64,000 nt of DNA from Brevundimonas sp. GTDB lineage: Bacteria > Pseudomonadota > Alphaproteobacteria > Caulobacterales > Caulobacteraceae. Positions 41,678-50,158 of this stretch are shown here, one piece after another. The translations under genes and the position numbers were made by a program. Location of the stretch: NCBI RefSeq assembly GCF_029945885.1, contig NZ_JAQSDK010000037.1, forward strand, positions 310,001 to 374,000, in the 5' to 3' direction. The notes beneath the pieces were generated by a model. That model ran no database searches. It was not told where the DNA came from and worked only from the letters and a program-made list of their open reading frames with translations. Numbering within the stretch: the first letter of the stretch is position 1; each line of letters begins with the position of its first letter.

Positions 41678-43045
41678 TCAGCCGGCGATGGCCTGGATGG
41701 TCGCCGGGCCCTCGTGAGCTCCGGACCGCTCCCGGCCGCTGCGGTCGCGACGGGCCGTGTCCAGCGCCGCCGTGGTCATGGCCGAATCGGCGCGCACGCC
41801 TTCCAGCTCGGCGCGCAGGGCGGTGACCTGTTCGTTCAGGGCGGCGACCTGGTCCTCATGATCGGCCAGGGCCTTGTTCAGCTTGGCCTGGGCCTTGGCC
41901 AGACGGTCCTCGCTGCGGGCCAGGGCCTTCTCGTGGACGGCGGCGGCCTTGGTCAGGGATTCGGCACGATCGACGGCGGCATGACGGGCGCTGTCCATGG
42001 CGGCATGACGTTCGCGCGCCTCATAGACCACGACCTCTAGCCCGCGGATCCGCTCCAGGGCCCGGTCGAGACTGGTCTGAAGTTCCTCGCCGCGACGTTC
42101 GGCGGTCTGGGACGTGGCCTGGAGTTCGGCCAGGCGCGAGGCCTGGTCGGCGTTCAGCGTCTCCAGCCGCAGCGAGCGGGCGGTGGCCGTATCGAGTCGC
42201 GCCAGCAGGGCCGCGGATTCGGACCGGGCGCTCTCGGCCTGGTTTTCCATGGCCCGCAGCACGCGGGCGCTCTCGGCCTGTTCGGCGGCGGCGCGCGAAC
42301 GTTCCGCCGTCAGCTGGGCCTCGACGGTGGCGGCGGCGCGCGCCAGGCTGGCCACCTCGCCGGCGACCTCTTCCATCCGGCGTTTCAGGGCTTCATTTTC
42401 GTCGGCCGCCAGCCGGTGATCGCGACTCGACAGGGCCCGGGCGGAGTCAGATTCGACCCGCGCCGCGTCCACCGTGGCCAGCTGCGAACGCAGGGCGTCC
42501 TGATCCTGTTCCAGCTCGGCGATCCGCTGCGAACTGTTGCGGTCCGAGGCCTGCAGGGCCTCCAGCTGCGCCGAGGACTGCGACAGGCTGGTCCGCAGGC
42601 GGTCCAGCTCCAGCCGCGCCTCCTGCAGGCCCGTGGCGTGTTCGTCGCCATAGGCTTTCAGCTCCTCGATCCGCGCCTCGGCCTCCGAGGTGGCGGCAAC
42701 GAGGGCGCGGTTTTCGGTCGTGACGACCTCAACCCGCTCGGCCATTTCGACCTGGGCGTTACGCAGGTTGATCAATTCGATATGGGCGTCGCGCCGCGCG
42801 GTGAACTCCTCGGTCAGGGGCTCACGCACCTCGCCCAGCAGGGATTCAAAGGCGCGGAACTGCTCGGCCAGATCGCCGAGCTGGTCCAGGCTGCCGAGAA
42901 TGGTCTCGAACCGTTCGCCGATCATGCCCGAGGCGGCCTCGGTCGCGGCGGACCCCGGCTGTTCGGTCACAAGCGCGGGGCGACCGCGGTCACCTTTACC
43001 GGCGGCACCGGCGAGGGCCCGATCAATTCTGGACAAAAGCATCAT
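41678..43045 (-). CDS. Long coiled-coil protein, 455 aa, filament-like
   Basis: A short basic N-terminal head (MMLLSRIDRALAGAAGKGDR) is followed from about residue 45 to 430 by almost uninterrupted coiled coil with heptads rich in Ala/Glu/Arg/Leu (e.g. RIEELKAYGDEHATGLQEAR, LRSQLATVDAARVESDSARA, LNEQVTALRAELEGVRADSA), and a short tail. Size and head-rod-tail layout recall crescentin (457 aa), the Caulobacter intermediate-filament-like protein, but coiled coils look alike and orthology is not established. GAGG lies 7 nt before the start. A CtrA-like box and a GANTC site lie 90-110 nt upstream. Confidence 0.8.
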   Translation of the reverse strand: MMLLSRIDRALAGAAGKGDRGRPALVTEQPGSAATEAASGMIGERFETILGSLDQLGDLAEQFRAFESLLGEVREPLTEEFTARRDAHIELINLRNAQVEMAERVEVVTTENRALVAATSEAEARIEELKAYGDEHATGLQEARLELDRLRTSLSQSSAQLEALQASDRNSSQRIAELEQDQDALRSQLATVDAARVESDSARALSSRDHRLAADENEALKRRMEEVAGEVASLARAAATVEAQLTAERSRAAAEQAESARVLRAMENQAESARSESAALLARLDTATARSLRLETLNADQASRLAELQATSQTAERRGEELQTSLDRALERIRGLEVVVYEARERHAAMDSARHAAVDRAESLTKAAAVHEKALARSEDRLAKAQAKLNKALADHEDQVAALNEQVTALRAELEGVRADSAMTTAALDTARRDRSGRERSGAHEGPATIQAIAG

Positions 43046-43131
43046 GGTCGCTCCTCGACATCCATCTGACCGGGTCGACCCGAGCGAGTGCAGGTGCCCG
43101 CATCAACGCGCCGGCAGCGCCTCCCCAATCA

Positions 43132-43154
43132 TTGATCAAGGGTTAATGAGACTC
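43132..43154 (-). promoter_or_regulatory. CtrA-like box and GANTC site upstream of the coiled-coil gene
   Basis: TTGA-N7-TTAA spans 43132-43146 (TTAA-N7-TCAA on the minus strand), one mismatch from the CtrA consensus TTAA-N7-TTAA, and GACTC (a CcrM GANTC site) spans 43150-43154. Both lie 85-110 nt upstream of the start at 43045. This suggests cell-cycle control, as for many Caulobacterales morphogenesis genes. Confidence 0.45.
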
Positions 43155-43229
43155 GCGACTTCTGTCGAGGGTGGAGCCATTTCATCCACCGCTGGATGAT
43201 CGTATCGCCCCCGGCAGCGGCCCGGCCGG

Positions 43230-43826
43230 CTATTCCAGCCGGAACCTCATCGTGAAACTGATCGTCGTCGGGACCGCCACGCCATCCACCGTCCGGGGCT
43301 GGAGGCGGGCCTGGACCGCCCCGGCCAGGGCCGCCTGACCAAAGCCGGCATCCGCCGGCGTCTCGCTCAGGATCCAGCACGACTTGATCTGCCCTTCGGC
43401 GGACACCGGGCATCGCAACTCGACCCGACCGCTCTCGACCCCCTGCCTCTGCGCGCGGTTCGGGTAGACGGACCGGGGCTGAACCCGCCAGGACGGGTTG
43501 ACGATGACCCGTCCCGCGTCCTTCGCCGCGGCCTCCTCCGACGCCCCGGGCCGGTCGACGGGCGGCGGACCCGGCAGGGGCTCGACATAGGGCGGGGGTG
43601 CCTCGGTCCCGGCCACGGCCGTTGCCCACCAGTCGCTGATCACCTCACGCTGCGCGCCGATGGCCCGGACCCCGACGACCGCCAGTCCGGCCATGACAAG
43701 GGCCAGGACGACGGCGACAGTCCAGGCCAGGAGCGCGATCCGGTCCGGCCCGCGCCGCACTCCGGGAACGGGCTCCACGGCCCCGGACGGCGCCGCCGCC
43801 CCGCTATCGCCCCCCGGCGTCGTCAT
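43230..43826 (-). CDS. TonB C-terminal-domain protein
   Basis: The 198 aa protein has one membrane helix (about residues 30-55, [20 protein letters not shown]), a Pro-rich linker ([18 protein letters not shown]) and a C-terminal TonB-like domain: [57 protein letters not shown]. It probably transmits energy or force across the periplasm, but no ExbBD or receptor gene adjoins it. Its start overlaps the yebC stop by 4 nt, an unexpected pairing. Confidence 0.82.
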   Translation of the reverse strand: MTTPGGDSGAAAPSGAVEPVPGVRRGPDRIALLAWTVAVVLALVMAGLAVVGVRAIGAQREVISDWWATAVAGTEAPPPYVEPLPGPPPVDRPGASEEAAAKDAGRVIVNPSWRVQPRSVYPNRAQRQGVESGRVELRCPVSAEGQIKSCWILSETPADAGFGQAALAGAVQARLQPRTVDGVAVPTTISFTMRFRLE

Positions 43827-44596
43827 CCCCCGTAGGTCGCCATATCCTCGTCGGAGATGTCCTCGTTGGAGTAGACCGCCGAGACGTCGTCCTCGGCGTC
43901 CAGCGCGTCGAGCAGCTTCATCAGGGTGCCGACCGCCTCGCCGGTGACCGGCACCTCGGACTGCGGCTTCCAGACGATGGCCGTCGACTTGGCGTCGCCC
44001 AGGATCTTGGACATGGCCTCGGCCACCTCGTTCAGATCCTCGAAGGCGGTCCAGATCACGTGGCCCGGCGCGTCCTCATAGATGTCCGGCTTGACCAGAT
44101 CGCTCTCGACGTCCTGGGCCCCGGCCTCGATCGCGGCCTCCATCACCGCATCCTCGGACCCGGCCTCGGCCGGATAATGGATCCGCCCGACCTTGTCCCA
44201 CATGAAGGCGACCGAGTTCATCTCGCTCAGCGCCCCGCCGTTCTTCTTGAACGCCGTGCCGATGTTGGAGTTGGCGCGGTTGCGGTTATCGGTCAGGGCC
44301 TCGACGATGATGCCGACCCCGCCGGGGCCGCGGCCCTCGTAGCGGACCTCCTCCATCGTATCGATGTCACCGCCGGCGGCCTTCTTGATGGCCCGGTCGA
44401 TCACATCCTTGGGCAGGCTCTCGGCCTTGGCGTTGTTGACCGCCAGGCGCAGGCGCGGGTTCAGGGCGATGTCGGGCATGCCCGACTTGGCCGCCACGGT
44501 GATGTCGCGCGACAATTTCGAGAACAGCTTGGATCGCACCGCATCGGCGCGCCCCTTGCGGTGCATGATGTTCTTGTATTTGGAATGGCCAGCCAT
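43823..44596 (-). CDS. yebC: YebC/PmpR-family protein
   Basis: The ATG at 44596 gives 257 aa with the invariant N-terminus [20 protein letters not shown] and the family motifs [37 protein letters not shown] and [20 protein letters not shown]. Recent work on the family favours a role in translation of difficult motifs besides older transcription claims. Gene position near ruvCAB is common, though here 5 kb separate them. Confidence 0.96.
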   Translation of the reverse strand: MAGHSKYKNIMHRKGRADAVRSKLFSKLSRDITVAAKSGMPDIALNPRLRLAVNNAKAESLPKDVIDRAIKKAAGGDIDTMEEVRYEGRGPGGVGIIVEALTDNRNRANSNIGTAFKKNGGALSEMNSVAFMWDKVGRIHYPAEAGSEDAVMEAAIEAGAQDVESDLVKPDIYEDAPGHVIWTAFEDLNEVAEAMSKILGDAKSTAIVWKPQSEVPVTGEAVGTLMKLLDALDAEDDVSAVYSNEDISDEDMATYGG

Positions 44597-44730
44597 GAGT
44601 CCGTCGTCTGAAATGGCGAAAACGTGAGGCGGGCATCTAGCCCGGACCGCGCCACTTGTCACCACGGCCCGTCATCGGGAACCGCCAAGCTTGCCACGGA
44701 TTATCTGTCTACCCCTGCCGGAGTCGCTGA

Positions 44731-44967
44731 ATGACCGTTCCCCCGATCGACGAACCCACCGAGGCCCGCACGGTCGAGGGCGTCCTCTATGACGCCGCCA
44801 ATTTCCAGTATGACGATCTCGATGGCGACGACCGGATCGAACCCGCCGTGGCCCGCGCCCTCAGCATCCGCGCCGAGGTCGCCGGCGGCAGCCTGCTGGC
44901 CGCCTTCGCCCTCGGCGTCCTGACCACCGTCGTCGTCCTGACCCTGCGCGACCGGCTGGACGACTAG
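44731..44967 (+). CDS. Small membrane protein, 78 aa, hypothetical
   Basis: The frame runs from [17 protein letters not shown] to a C-terminal membrane helix (about residues 50-72, [20 protein letters not shown]) and a charged end (RDRLDD). The acidic N-terminal half ([20 protein letters not shown]) would lie in the cytoplasm. GGAG lies about 8 nt upstream. It is tail-to-tail with the thioesterase gene (stops overlap by 4 nt). It is too small for a family call. Confidence 0.65.
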   Translation: MTVPPIDEPTEARTVEGVLYDAANFQYDDLDGDDRIEPAVARALSIRAEVAGGSLLAAFALGVLTTVVVLTLRDRLDD

Positions 44968-45401
44968 ACCTTAAGCGACTCGAGAAACCCGCGCATCGAA
45001 TCCGTCAGCGGCACCGGCTTCTTGGTCTCGCGGTCGACATAGACGTGGACGAAATAGCCGACCGCGGCGGCGTCATCCTCGGCGTTGCGGAACAGGCCGA
45101 TCTCGTAGCGCACCGACGACGAACCGACGTGCGCGACCCGCACCCCGGCCTCGATCTGGTCCGGAAAGGCCGTCGGCGCGAAATAGCGGCAGCCGGTCTC
45201 GGCCACCAGGCCGATCACCGCCCCCTTGTGGATGTCGATCTGCCCGGCCACGACCAGCAGCCGGTTCACCGCCGTGTCGAACCACGAATAATAGACGACA
45301 TTGTTGACGTGGCCGTAGACGTCATTGTCCATCCACCGCGTCGAGATGGCCTGGAAACGCCGGTAGTCGCTGCGCTTGGTCCGTTCGATCGTGCCTGTCA
45401 T
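44964..45401 (-). CDS. Hot-dog-fold acyl-CoA thioesterase (4HBT type)
   Basis: The 145 aa protein has the 4HBT active-site stretch [20 protein letters not shown] with the catalytic Asp, then [14 protein letters not shown]. The rest follows the hot-dog fold ([37 protein letters not shown]). It hydrolyses acyl-CoA; substrate unknown. It is a single gene with its own leader; the region 45402-45525 separates it from the divergent alcohol dehydrogenase. Confidence 0.92.
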   Translation of the reverse strand: MTGTIERTKRSDYRRFQAISTRWMDNDVYGHVNNVVYYSWFDTAVNRLLVVAGQIDIHKGAVIGLVAETGCRYFAPTAFPDQIEAGVRVAHVGSSSVRYEIGLFRNAEDDAAAVGYFVHVYVDRETKKPVPLTDSMRGFLESLKV

Positions 45402-45525
45402 ATATGTCTCCCCTGATGCGCTGTCGCTCGGTGCGCGGCACCTCGCTGCCTGAGCGCGTTCTGTGCGCGCTTCGTGATGACGCTCGGGCTTGGCGAACGC
45501 GACGTCAAGCGCCTAGCGTCAACGT

Positions 45526-46656
45526 ATGAAAACCCGCGCCGCCGTCCTCCGCACCCCGGGTGCGGCCCGCCCCTATGCCGACAGCCGGCCGCTGGCGATC
45601 GAGACCGTGACCCTGGACCCGCCCGGCCGCGACGAGGTTCTGGTGGCCATCAAGGCGGCCGGCCTGTGCCATTCGGATCTCAGTGTCATCAACGGCGACC
45701 GCCCCCGCCCCCTGCCCATGGCCCTGGGCCACGAGGCCGCCGGGGTGGTCGAGGCCCTGGGCGAGGGCGTCACCGACCTGGCCGTCGGCGATCATGTCGT
45801 CATGGTCTTCATGCCCAGCTGCGGCCACTGCAACCCCTGCGCCGGCGGCCGTCCGGCCCTGTGCGAACCGGGGGCCGCGGCCAACGGGAAGGGCGAGCTG
45901 CTGGGCGGCGGCAAACGGCTGCACGGGGCCGACGGCGACCTGAACCACCACCTCGGCTGTTCCGCCTTTGCTGAACGGGCCGTGGTCTCGCGCCGCTCGC
46001 TGGTCAGGATCGACCCCGCCCTGCCCTTCGCCGAGGCGGCCCTGTTCGGCTGCGCCGTCCTGACCGGGGTCGGGGCCGTGGTGAACACGGCGGGCGTCCG
46101 GGCCGGCCAGTCGGTCGCCGTGGTCGGCCTCGGCGGCGTCGGCCTGGCCAGTGTGCTGGGCGCGCTGGCCAGCGGGGCCTCGCCGGTCATCGCCGTCGAC
46201 CTCAGCGAGGACAAACTGGCCCTGGCCCGCAGCCTCGGCCCGGTCCTGACCGTCAATGCCGCCGACCCCGACGCCGTCGACCAGGTCCGCGCCCTGACGA
46301 ATGGCGGGGCGGACTTTGTGTTCGAGATGGCCGGCTCGGTCCAGGCCCTTGAGAGCGCGTGGACAATGACCCGCCGCGGCGGCACCACCGTCACCGCCGG
46401 CCTGCCCCCGCCCGAGGCCGCCCTGGCCGTCAATGTCGTCACTCTGGTCGCCGAGGAGCGCACCCTGAAGGGCAGCTATATCGGCACCTGCGTCCCGTCC
46501 CGCGACCTGCCCCGCTACGTCGCCCTGTATCGCGCCGGCCGCCTGCCGGTCGACCGCCTGATGAGCGGCACCATCGCGCTCGACGACATCAACGCCGGCT
46601 TCGACCGCCTCGCCGACGGCGAGGTCGTGCGGCTGGTGGTGGAATTCCCGGGCTGA
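45526..46656 (+). CDS. Zinc-dependent alcohol dehydrogenase (class III-like MDR)
   Basis: The 376 aa protein has catalytic-zinc residues in AAGLCHSDLSVING and MALGHEAAGVVEALGEG, the structural-zinc Cys set in MPSCGHCNPCAGGRPALC, and the NAD-binding VAVVGLGGVGLASVLGA. Further family stretches are NHHLGCSAFAERAVV and LKGSYIGTCVPSRDLPRYVA. It probably oxidises a primary alcohol or an S-hydroxymethyl adduct with NAD. No partner genes indicate the substrate. A pair of palindromic repeats follows the stop codon. Confidence 0.92.
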   Translation: MKTRAAVLRTPGAARPYADSRPLAIETVTLDPPGRDEVLVAIKAAGLCHSDLSVINGDRPRPLPMALGHEAAGVVEALGEGVTDLAVGDHVVMVFMPSCGHCNPCAGGRPALCEPGAAANGKGELLGGGKRLHGADGDLNHHLGCSAFAERAVVSRRSLVRIDPALPFAEAALFGCAVLTGVGAVVNTAGVRAGQSVAVVGLGGVGLASVLGALASGASPVIAVDLSEDKLALARSLGPVLTVNAADPDAVDQVRALTNGGADFVFEMAGSVQALESAWTMTRRGGTTVTAGLPPPEAALAVNVVTLVAEERTLKGSYIGTCVPSRDLPRYVALYRAGRLPVDRLMSGTIALDDINAGFDRLADGEVVRLVVEFPG

Positions 46657-46684
46657 CCCGATCGCCGTTGCGAAGCCCTTGTCA

Positions 46685-46767
46685 TCCCGGACGCCGCAAC
46701 GCGGCGATCCGGGACGGCGTGTGAGCGCCTTTCGGGCCTCCCGGAAATCGCAGCGCGATTGTCCGGG
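46685..46767. repeat. Two tandem palindromic REP-like elements
   Basis: TCCCGGACGCCGC-AAC-GCGGCGATCCGGGA (46685-46714) and CCCGGAAATCGC-AGC-GCGATTGTCCGGG (46740-46767) each fold into a hairpin with one bulge. They share the outer CCCGGA/TCCGGG arms, so they are two variants of one family, about 25 nt apart. They lie between the alcohol dehydrogenase stop and the convergent low-GC lipoprotein gene, where they could stop transcripts from both sides. Confidence 0.85.
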
Positions 46768-46781
46768 CACACTAAACGCAG

Positions 46782-47150
46782 TCAGTAATGGCGCTGTACA
46801 TATTGTAGGGTGCCGAGTTCATCAAATACGTAGGTTACGCCTGGATCGCACCCAGGCGTATCAACGATAACTATAGAATCGTTGTCTGAGGTCTGCACTA
46901 TTGAGCGAACTACAAATGCAACCCGGAGCTCACCATTGTCGTTAGTTACCCGTTCGACATAACAGCGACTGGGAGAGCTTCTCACTCGGTCAAATTGTTC
47001 ACGAGCAAATGCCAACGCACCAGTGTTGACGCTTTCGCTGGAAACTCCTGACGCTGAGTCGCGCGGTTCGACCGCACACCCAGACAAAACTAGGAGCATC
47101 CCGATAGACGATATCCAACGTTCTGTATTGGTGCTGCACATCAAACGCAT
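46782..47150 (-). CDS. Small lipoprotein of low GC, unknown function
   Basis: The ATG at 47150, with AAGGA close upstream, gives 122 aa. The signal WISSIGMLLVLSGCAVEP contains a lipobox (LSGC). The mature part has two Cys (SRCYVERVTNDNGELRVAF and TPGCDPGVTYVFDELGTL) that may form a disulfide. GC content and codon use are clearly lower than in neighbours, suggesting recent acquisition. No family is recognised. Confidence 0.65.
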   Translation of the reverse strand: MRLMCSTNTERWISSIGMLLVLSGCAVEPRDSASGVSSESVNTGALAFAREQFDRVRSSPSRCYVERVTNDNGELRVAFVVRSIVQTSDNDSIVIVDTPGCDPGVTYVFDELGTLQYVQRHY

Positions 47151-47527
47151 ACCATCCTTATTCCGCAACCTGACCTAGGTTGCAAACTTGCGGAATCTGG
47201 TTGAATTTTACAATCATGGGCTGCCTCCTGGGGAATTCTCCCTATCCGCCCCGGCCCTTGGGGGCACGCTGGTTGCCTTTGGGAGGGTTCTGTACGCTGG
47301 CCTTTGAGACGGTACGCTAGCCGTCCTTTATAGGAGATGCCGAGAGACGTAGTTGGCATCTGAGCAAGGCTCGCCCATTGCGCGCTCCCAAAGAAGCCTC
47401 TCTGAACGTCTGATTTGTTCGTGCTCGGTTATCAGCGTAGCCACCGAATCCAGACATTCAGATCGCGACGGCGCGCACTTGTCGGTTCCGGCCCACCCAC
47501 GCCCGAACATGACGGGCACAGGGCCCA
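47151..47527. other. Low-GC intergenic stretch without convincing gene
   Basis: Short frames exist here but their codon use and sequences look random. Seen are an inverted repeat TTCCGCAA...TTGCGGAA (47161-47195) just before the lipoprotein start, which could be an operator or a hairpin, and the palindrome GGGAATTCTCCC near 47231. No RNA gene with recognisable conserved motifs was found. The stretch ends where the rbsK 3' remnant begins. Confidence 0.5.
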
Positions 47528-47596
47528 TCACCCCTCCAGGATCGCCTTGGCCTCATCGCCCAACGGCAGGGACGGCTGGACTCCGGCCGGCTCGCG
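47528..47596 (-). pseudogene. Remnant of a ribokinase gene 3' end
   Basis: The last 22 codons before the TGA at 47528-47530 read REPAGVQPSLPLGDEAKAIL plus EG, matching the end of the intact ribokinase (TRPGAQPSLPYRDEVEAIL plus EG at 48336). At DNA level the first 20 nt from the stop are identical and the rest about three-quarters identical over roughly 65 nt. Homology stops 8 nt from the desaturase stop codon. It is a diverged 3' fragment, with no start or kinase core. Confidence 0.85.
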
Positions 47597-47604
47597 CCCG
47601 CCGC

Positions 47605-48330
47605 TCAGCCGTCGACGTCCTTCAACATCAGCATCTGACCGATCAGCCGTTCCTTGTCGTCCCGGAAACCGCAGTCGACCTGACCGGAACGCGGATTGCG
47701 CCAGGTCCCGAAGACAAGGTCCCACAGGGGCAGGCCATAGTTGTTCGCATGGACGCCACGCTGGTGGTGAATGCGGTGCATCTCGGGCCGCTGCACGAAA
47801 AATCCCAGCCACCAGGGCGATCGCAGGTCGGCATGGGCCAGCAGGTTGAACAGGGTGACATAGATCAGCGCCAGCCCCGCCGACACACCGCTGACGCCCA
47901 GCAAGACATAGGCGACCGCGGCGTTCAGCAGGACCGCCAGCAGGCCGTCGAACGGATGGATGTAGAAGGCGGTCAGCGATTCAATTCGGGTCGGACTGTG
48001 GTGCAGCTGATGCACCCAGCGCCACAGCCTGTCAGACTGGTGAACCGCCCGATGATACCAGTAGGCCGCCAGACTGGAGACCAGAAAGGTCACCAGACTG
48101 GCTGAAACCGGGTCCATGGTCTCGGCGAGATGCAGGACGGAATGTCCCGAAATCCAGCGCTCGAACAGAAACCCGGCGGCGACCACCGCCACAAGATTCA
48201 CGGCATTCAGCGCCCCCGCATAGAGCCGCCAGCGCTTGTCGCAGCTGGCCCGGGAGGCCGGGCCGATCACTTCGCGGGTGAAGATCACCGAAAAGGCGAT
48301 CAGGGTGACGAAATAGACCACGAACAGCAT
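47605..48330 (-). CDS. Sterol desaturase/fatty-acid hydroxylase superfamily membrane protein
   Basis: The ATG at 48330 is preferred (GGAGG 10 nt upstream, inside the rbsK end); a GTG at 48339 would overlap the rbsK stop. The 241 aa protein has four membrane helices and the family histidine clusters HRAVH, HQLHH and HRIHH, which bind a di-iron centre. It probably hydroxylates or desaturates a membrane lipid; carotenoid and sterol routes are alternatives. It sits between intact rbsK and a second rbsK 3' end and so looks inserted. Confidence 0.88.
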   Translation of the reverse strand: MLFVVYFVTLIAFSVIFTREVIGPASRASCDKRWRLYAGALNAVNLVAVVAAGFLFERWISGHSVLHLAETMDPVSASLVTFLVSSLAAYWYHRAVHQSDRLWRWVHQLHHSPTRIESLTAFYIHPFDGLLAVLLNAAVAYVLLGVSGVSAGLALIYVTLFNLLAHADLRSPWWLGFFVQRPEMHRIHHQRGVHANNYGLPLWDLVFGTWRNPRSGQVDCGFRDDKERLIGQMLMLKDVDG

Positions 48331-48335
48331 CGCCC

Positions 48336-49181
48336 TCACCCCTCCAGGATCGCCTCGACCTCGTCGCGATAGGGCAACGACGGCTGGGCTCCCGGCCGCG
48401 TCGCTGCAATCGCCCCCGCGGCACAGGCGAACCGCAGCGCCGCCTCGGGGTCCATCCCCTCCAGCAGGGCCACGGTGATGGCCCCGACGAAGGTGTCGCC
48501 GGCCCCGGTGGCGTCGACGGCCGTGACCTGGGGCGGTGCCGCCTCGGCGACCAGGCCGCCGCGCTGGTACAGCTGGGCCCCGCGCGCGCCCAGGGTCACC
48601 ACCACCCGGCCGCCGCCACTGTGCAACAGGTCACCGTAATAGGCCGCCTCGGTCTCGTTGACGACGATCAGGTCGGCCCGCCGCAACAGGGCCTCCGACA
48701 CCGGCGCGGCCGGGGCCAGGTTGATACAGACAAAGCCGGTGGCCCGGCCGACCGCGGCCTCGACCGTCTCGACCGGCAGTTCCAGCTGCAGGATCAGCGG
48801 GGCGTCCAGCCGTTGCGGCAGCTGTTCCGGGCTGACCCGGTGATTGGCCCCCGCCGCCACCACGATCTGGTTCTCGCCGGACGGATCGACGGCGATCAGG
48901 GCCACGCCGGTCGCGGCCTCGGAATCGGTGATCACCCCGGCCACATCGACGTCCCCGTCCAGCAGCAGGGCCAGGGCCTCGCCGGCCATGCCGTCGCGCC
49001 CGACCCGGCCGATCATCGTCACCTCGGCCCCCAGCCGCGCCGCGGCCAAAGCCTGATTACCCCCCTTGCCGCCCGGATGCCGCGCCAGGGTCGCCCCGGT
49101 CACCGTCTCGCCCGGCCCCGGCAGGCGCGGGGCGCTGGCGACGAAGTCCAGATTGATCGAGCCGACGACGGTGATCCTCAT
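48336..49181 (-). CDS. rbsK: Ribokinase (PfkB family)
   Basis: The 281 aa protein has the substrate motif GSINLDFVASAPRLPGPGE at the N-terminus, GGKGGNQALAAARLGAEVTM, and the catalytic anion-hole motif VDATGAGDTFVGAITVALLE with the Asp base near residue 235. It phosphorylates ribose released by the nucleoside hydrolase encoded just upstream (4-nt overlap). Both act in nucleoside/ribose salvage. Its 3' end is duplicated beyond the downstream desaturase gene. Confidence 0.93.
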   Translation of the reverse strand: MRITVVGSINLDFVASAPRLPGPGETVTGATLARHPGGKGGNQALAAARLGAEVTMIGRVGRDGMAGEALALLLDGDVDVAGVITDSEAATGVALIAVDPSGENQIVVAAGANHRVSPEQLPQRLDAPLILQLELPVETVEAAVGRATGFVCINLAPAAPVSEALLRRADLIVVNETEAAYYGDLLHSGGGRVVVTLGARGAQLYQRGGLVAEAAPPQVTAVDATGAGDTFVGAITVALLEGMDPEAALRFACAAGAIAATRPGAQPSLPYRDEVEAILEG

Positions 49182-50116
49182 GGCAGACGCTCCAGACTCT
49201 CGGTGATCCGGTCAAACACCCCCTGGCCGTCCGCCTTGACCGCCCAGCGATGCCGCGCCGTGGCCGCATCGACCCGGAACTCCACCGCCGTATGGCCGCG
49301 CGTCAGGTCGCTGACCGTCTCGACCGCGATCCGGCACGGCTTCAATTCGAACAGGTCCGGCTCCAGCAGCCAGGCCACGGTGCACGGGTCATGCAGCGGC
49401 CCGGCGTCCCAGCCGACGATCTCGCGCTCGACCCGCTGCGAGAAGCGCAACAGCCCCCCGGCCGCCCGCGCCGATTCGCCGTCCAGCGCCTCGATCGCCG
49501 CGATCCGCGCCTCGGTGGCCCGCACCTGATGGGTGGCGTCCAGCCCGAACACCACCATCTCGCAGCCCGAGGCGAACACCTCGGCCGCCGCATCGGGATC
49601 GGCATAGATGTTGAACTCGGCCGAGGCGGTGATATTGCCGCCCTCCGACCGCGCCCCGCCCATCACCGAGACCGGGCCCAGATGCGCCGCCAGTTTCGGC
49701 TCCAGCCGCATCGCCAGGGCCAGATTGGTCATCGGCCCCATCACCGCCAGCGCCACCGACCCGGCCGGTCGCGCCATCACCCGGTCGACGATGGCCCGGG
49801 CCGCACTGCCCGGGGCATTGCCCAGGCGCGGCTCGAACGGGACCATGTCCCCGATGCCACCCTCGCCGTGGAATTCGCCGGCGCCGACCGGTTCACGCAC
49901 CAGCGGCCGGTCGGCCCCGGCAAAGACCGGCACATCTTCACGACCGGCCAGCTGGCGCATGATCCGGGCATTGCGCGCGGTGATGACCCCGGGAACATTG
50001 CCGCCGACGGTGGTCACCGCCAGCAGCTCAAGCGCGGGCGCGCCAAAGGCCAGGAACAGACCCAGGGCGTCGTCGACGCCGGGGTCACAATCGATGATCA
50101 GACTTTGCTTTTTCAC
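49178..50116 (-). CDS. Inosine/uridine-preferring nucleoside hydrolase
   Basis: The GTG at 50116 gives 312 aa beginning KKQSLIIDCDPGVDDALGLF, which holds the DXDXXXDD calcium/active-site motif. Further family features are ELLAVTTVGGNVPG, AGADRPLVREP, and a late VFGLDATHQVRATEARIAAI with the conserved His. It cleaves nucleosides to base plus ribose. A TTG start at 50152 would add 12 residues. Coupled to rbsK. Confidence 0.92.
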   Translation of the reverse strand: MKKQSLIIDCDPGVDDALGLFLAFGAPALELLAVTTVGGNVPGVITARNARIMRQLAGREDVPVFAGADRPLVREPVGAGEFHGEGGIGDMVPFEPRLGNAPGSAARAIVDRVMARPAGSVALAVMGPMTNLALAMRLEPKLAAHLGPVSVMGGARSEGGNITASAEFNIYADPDAAAEVFASGCEMVVFGLDATHQVRATEARIAAIEALDGESARAAGGLLRFSQRVEREIVGWDAGPLHDPCTVAWLLEPDLFELKPCRIAVETVSDLTRGHTAVEFRVDAATARHRWAVKADGQGVFDRITESLERLP

Positions 50117-50158
50117 GCCGCCAGCTTTGGCGAGCGTCGCGGCGAACGGCAACCGTTT

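Noticed and set aside
47169..47360. Possible structured RNA gene (tmRNA, 6S or SRP RNA)
   Set aside because: None of the conserved core sequences of these RNAs could be found; only a short inverted repeat is present.
47141..47531. Two short minus-strand frames (47141-47359 and 47328-47531)
   Set aside because: No ribosome site, no recognisable fold, sequences look random; kept only as a gap description.
48331..48339. GTG at 48339 as start of the desaturase gene
   Set aside because: The GGAGG site would be too close to this GTG, while it is well spaced for the ATG at 48330.
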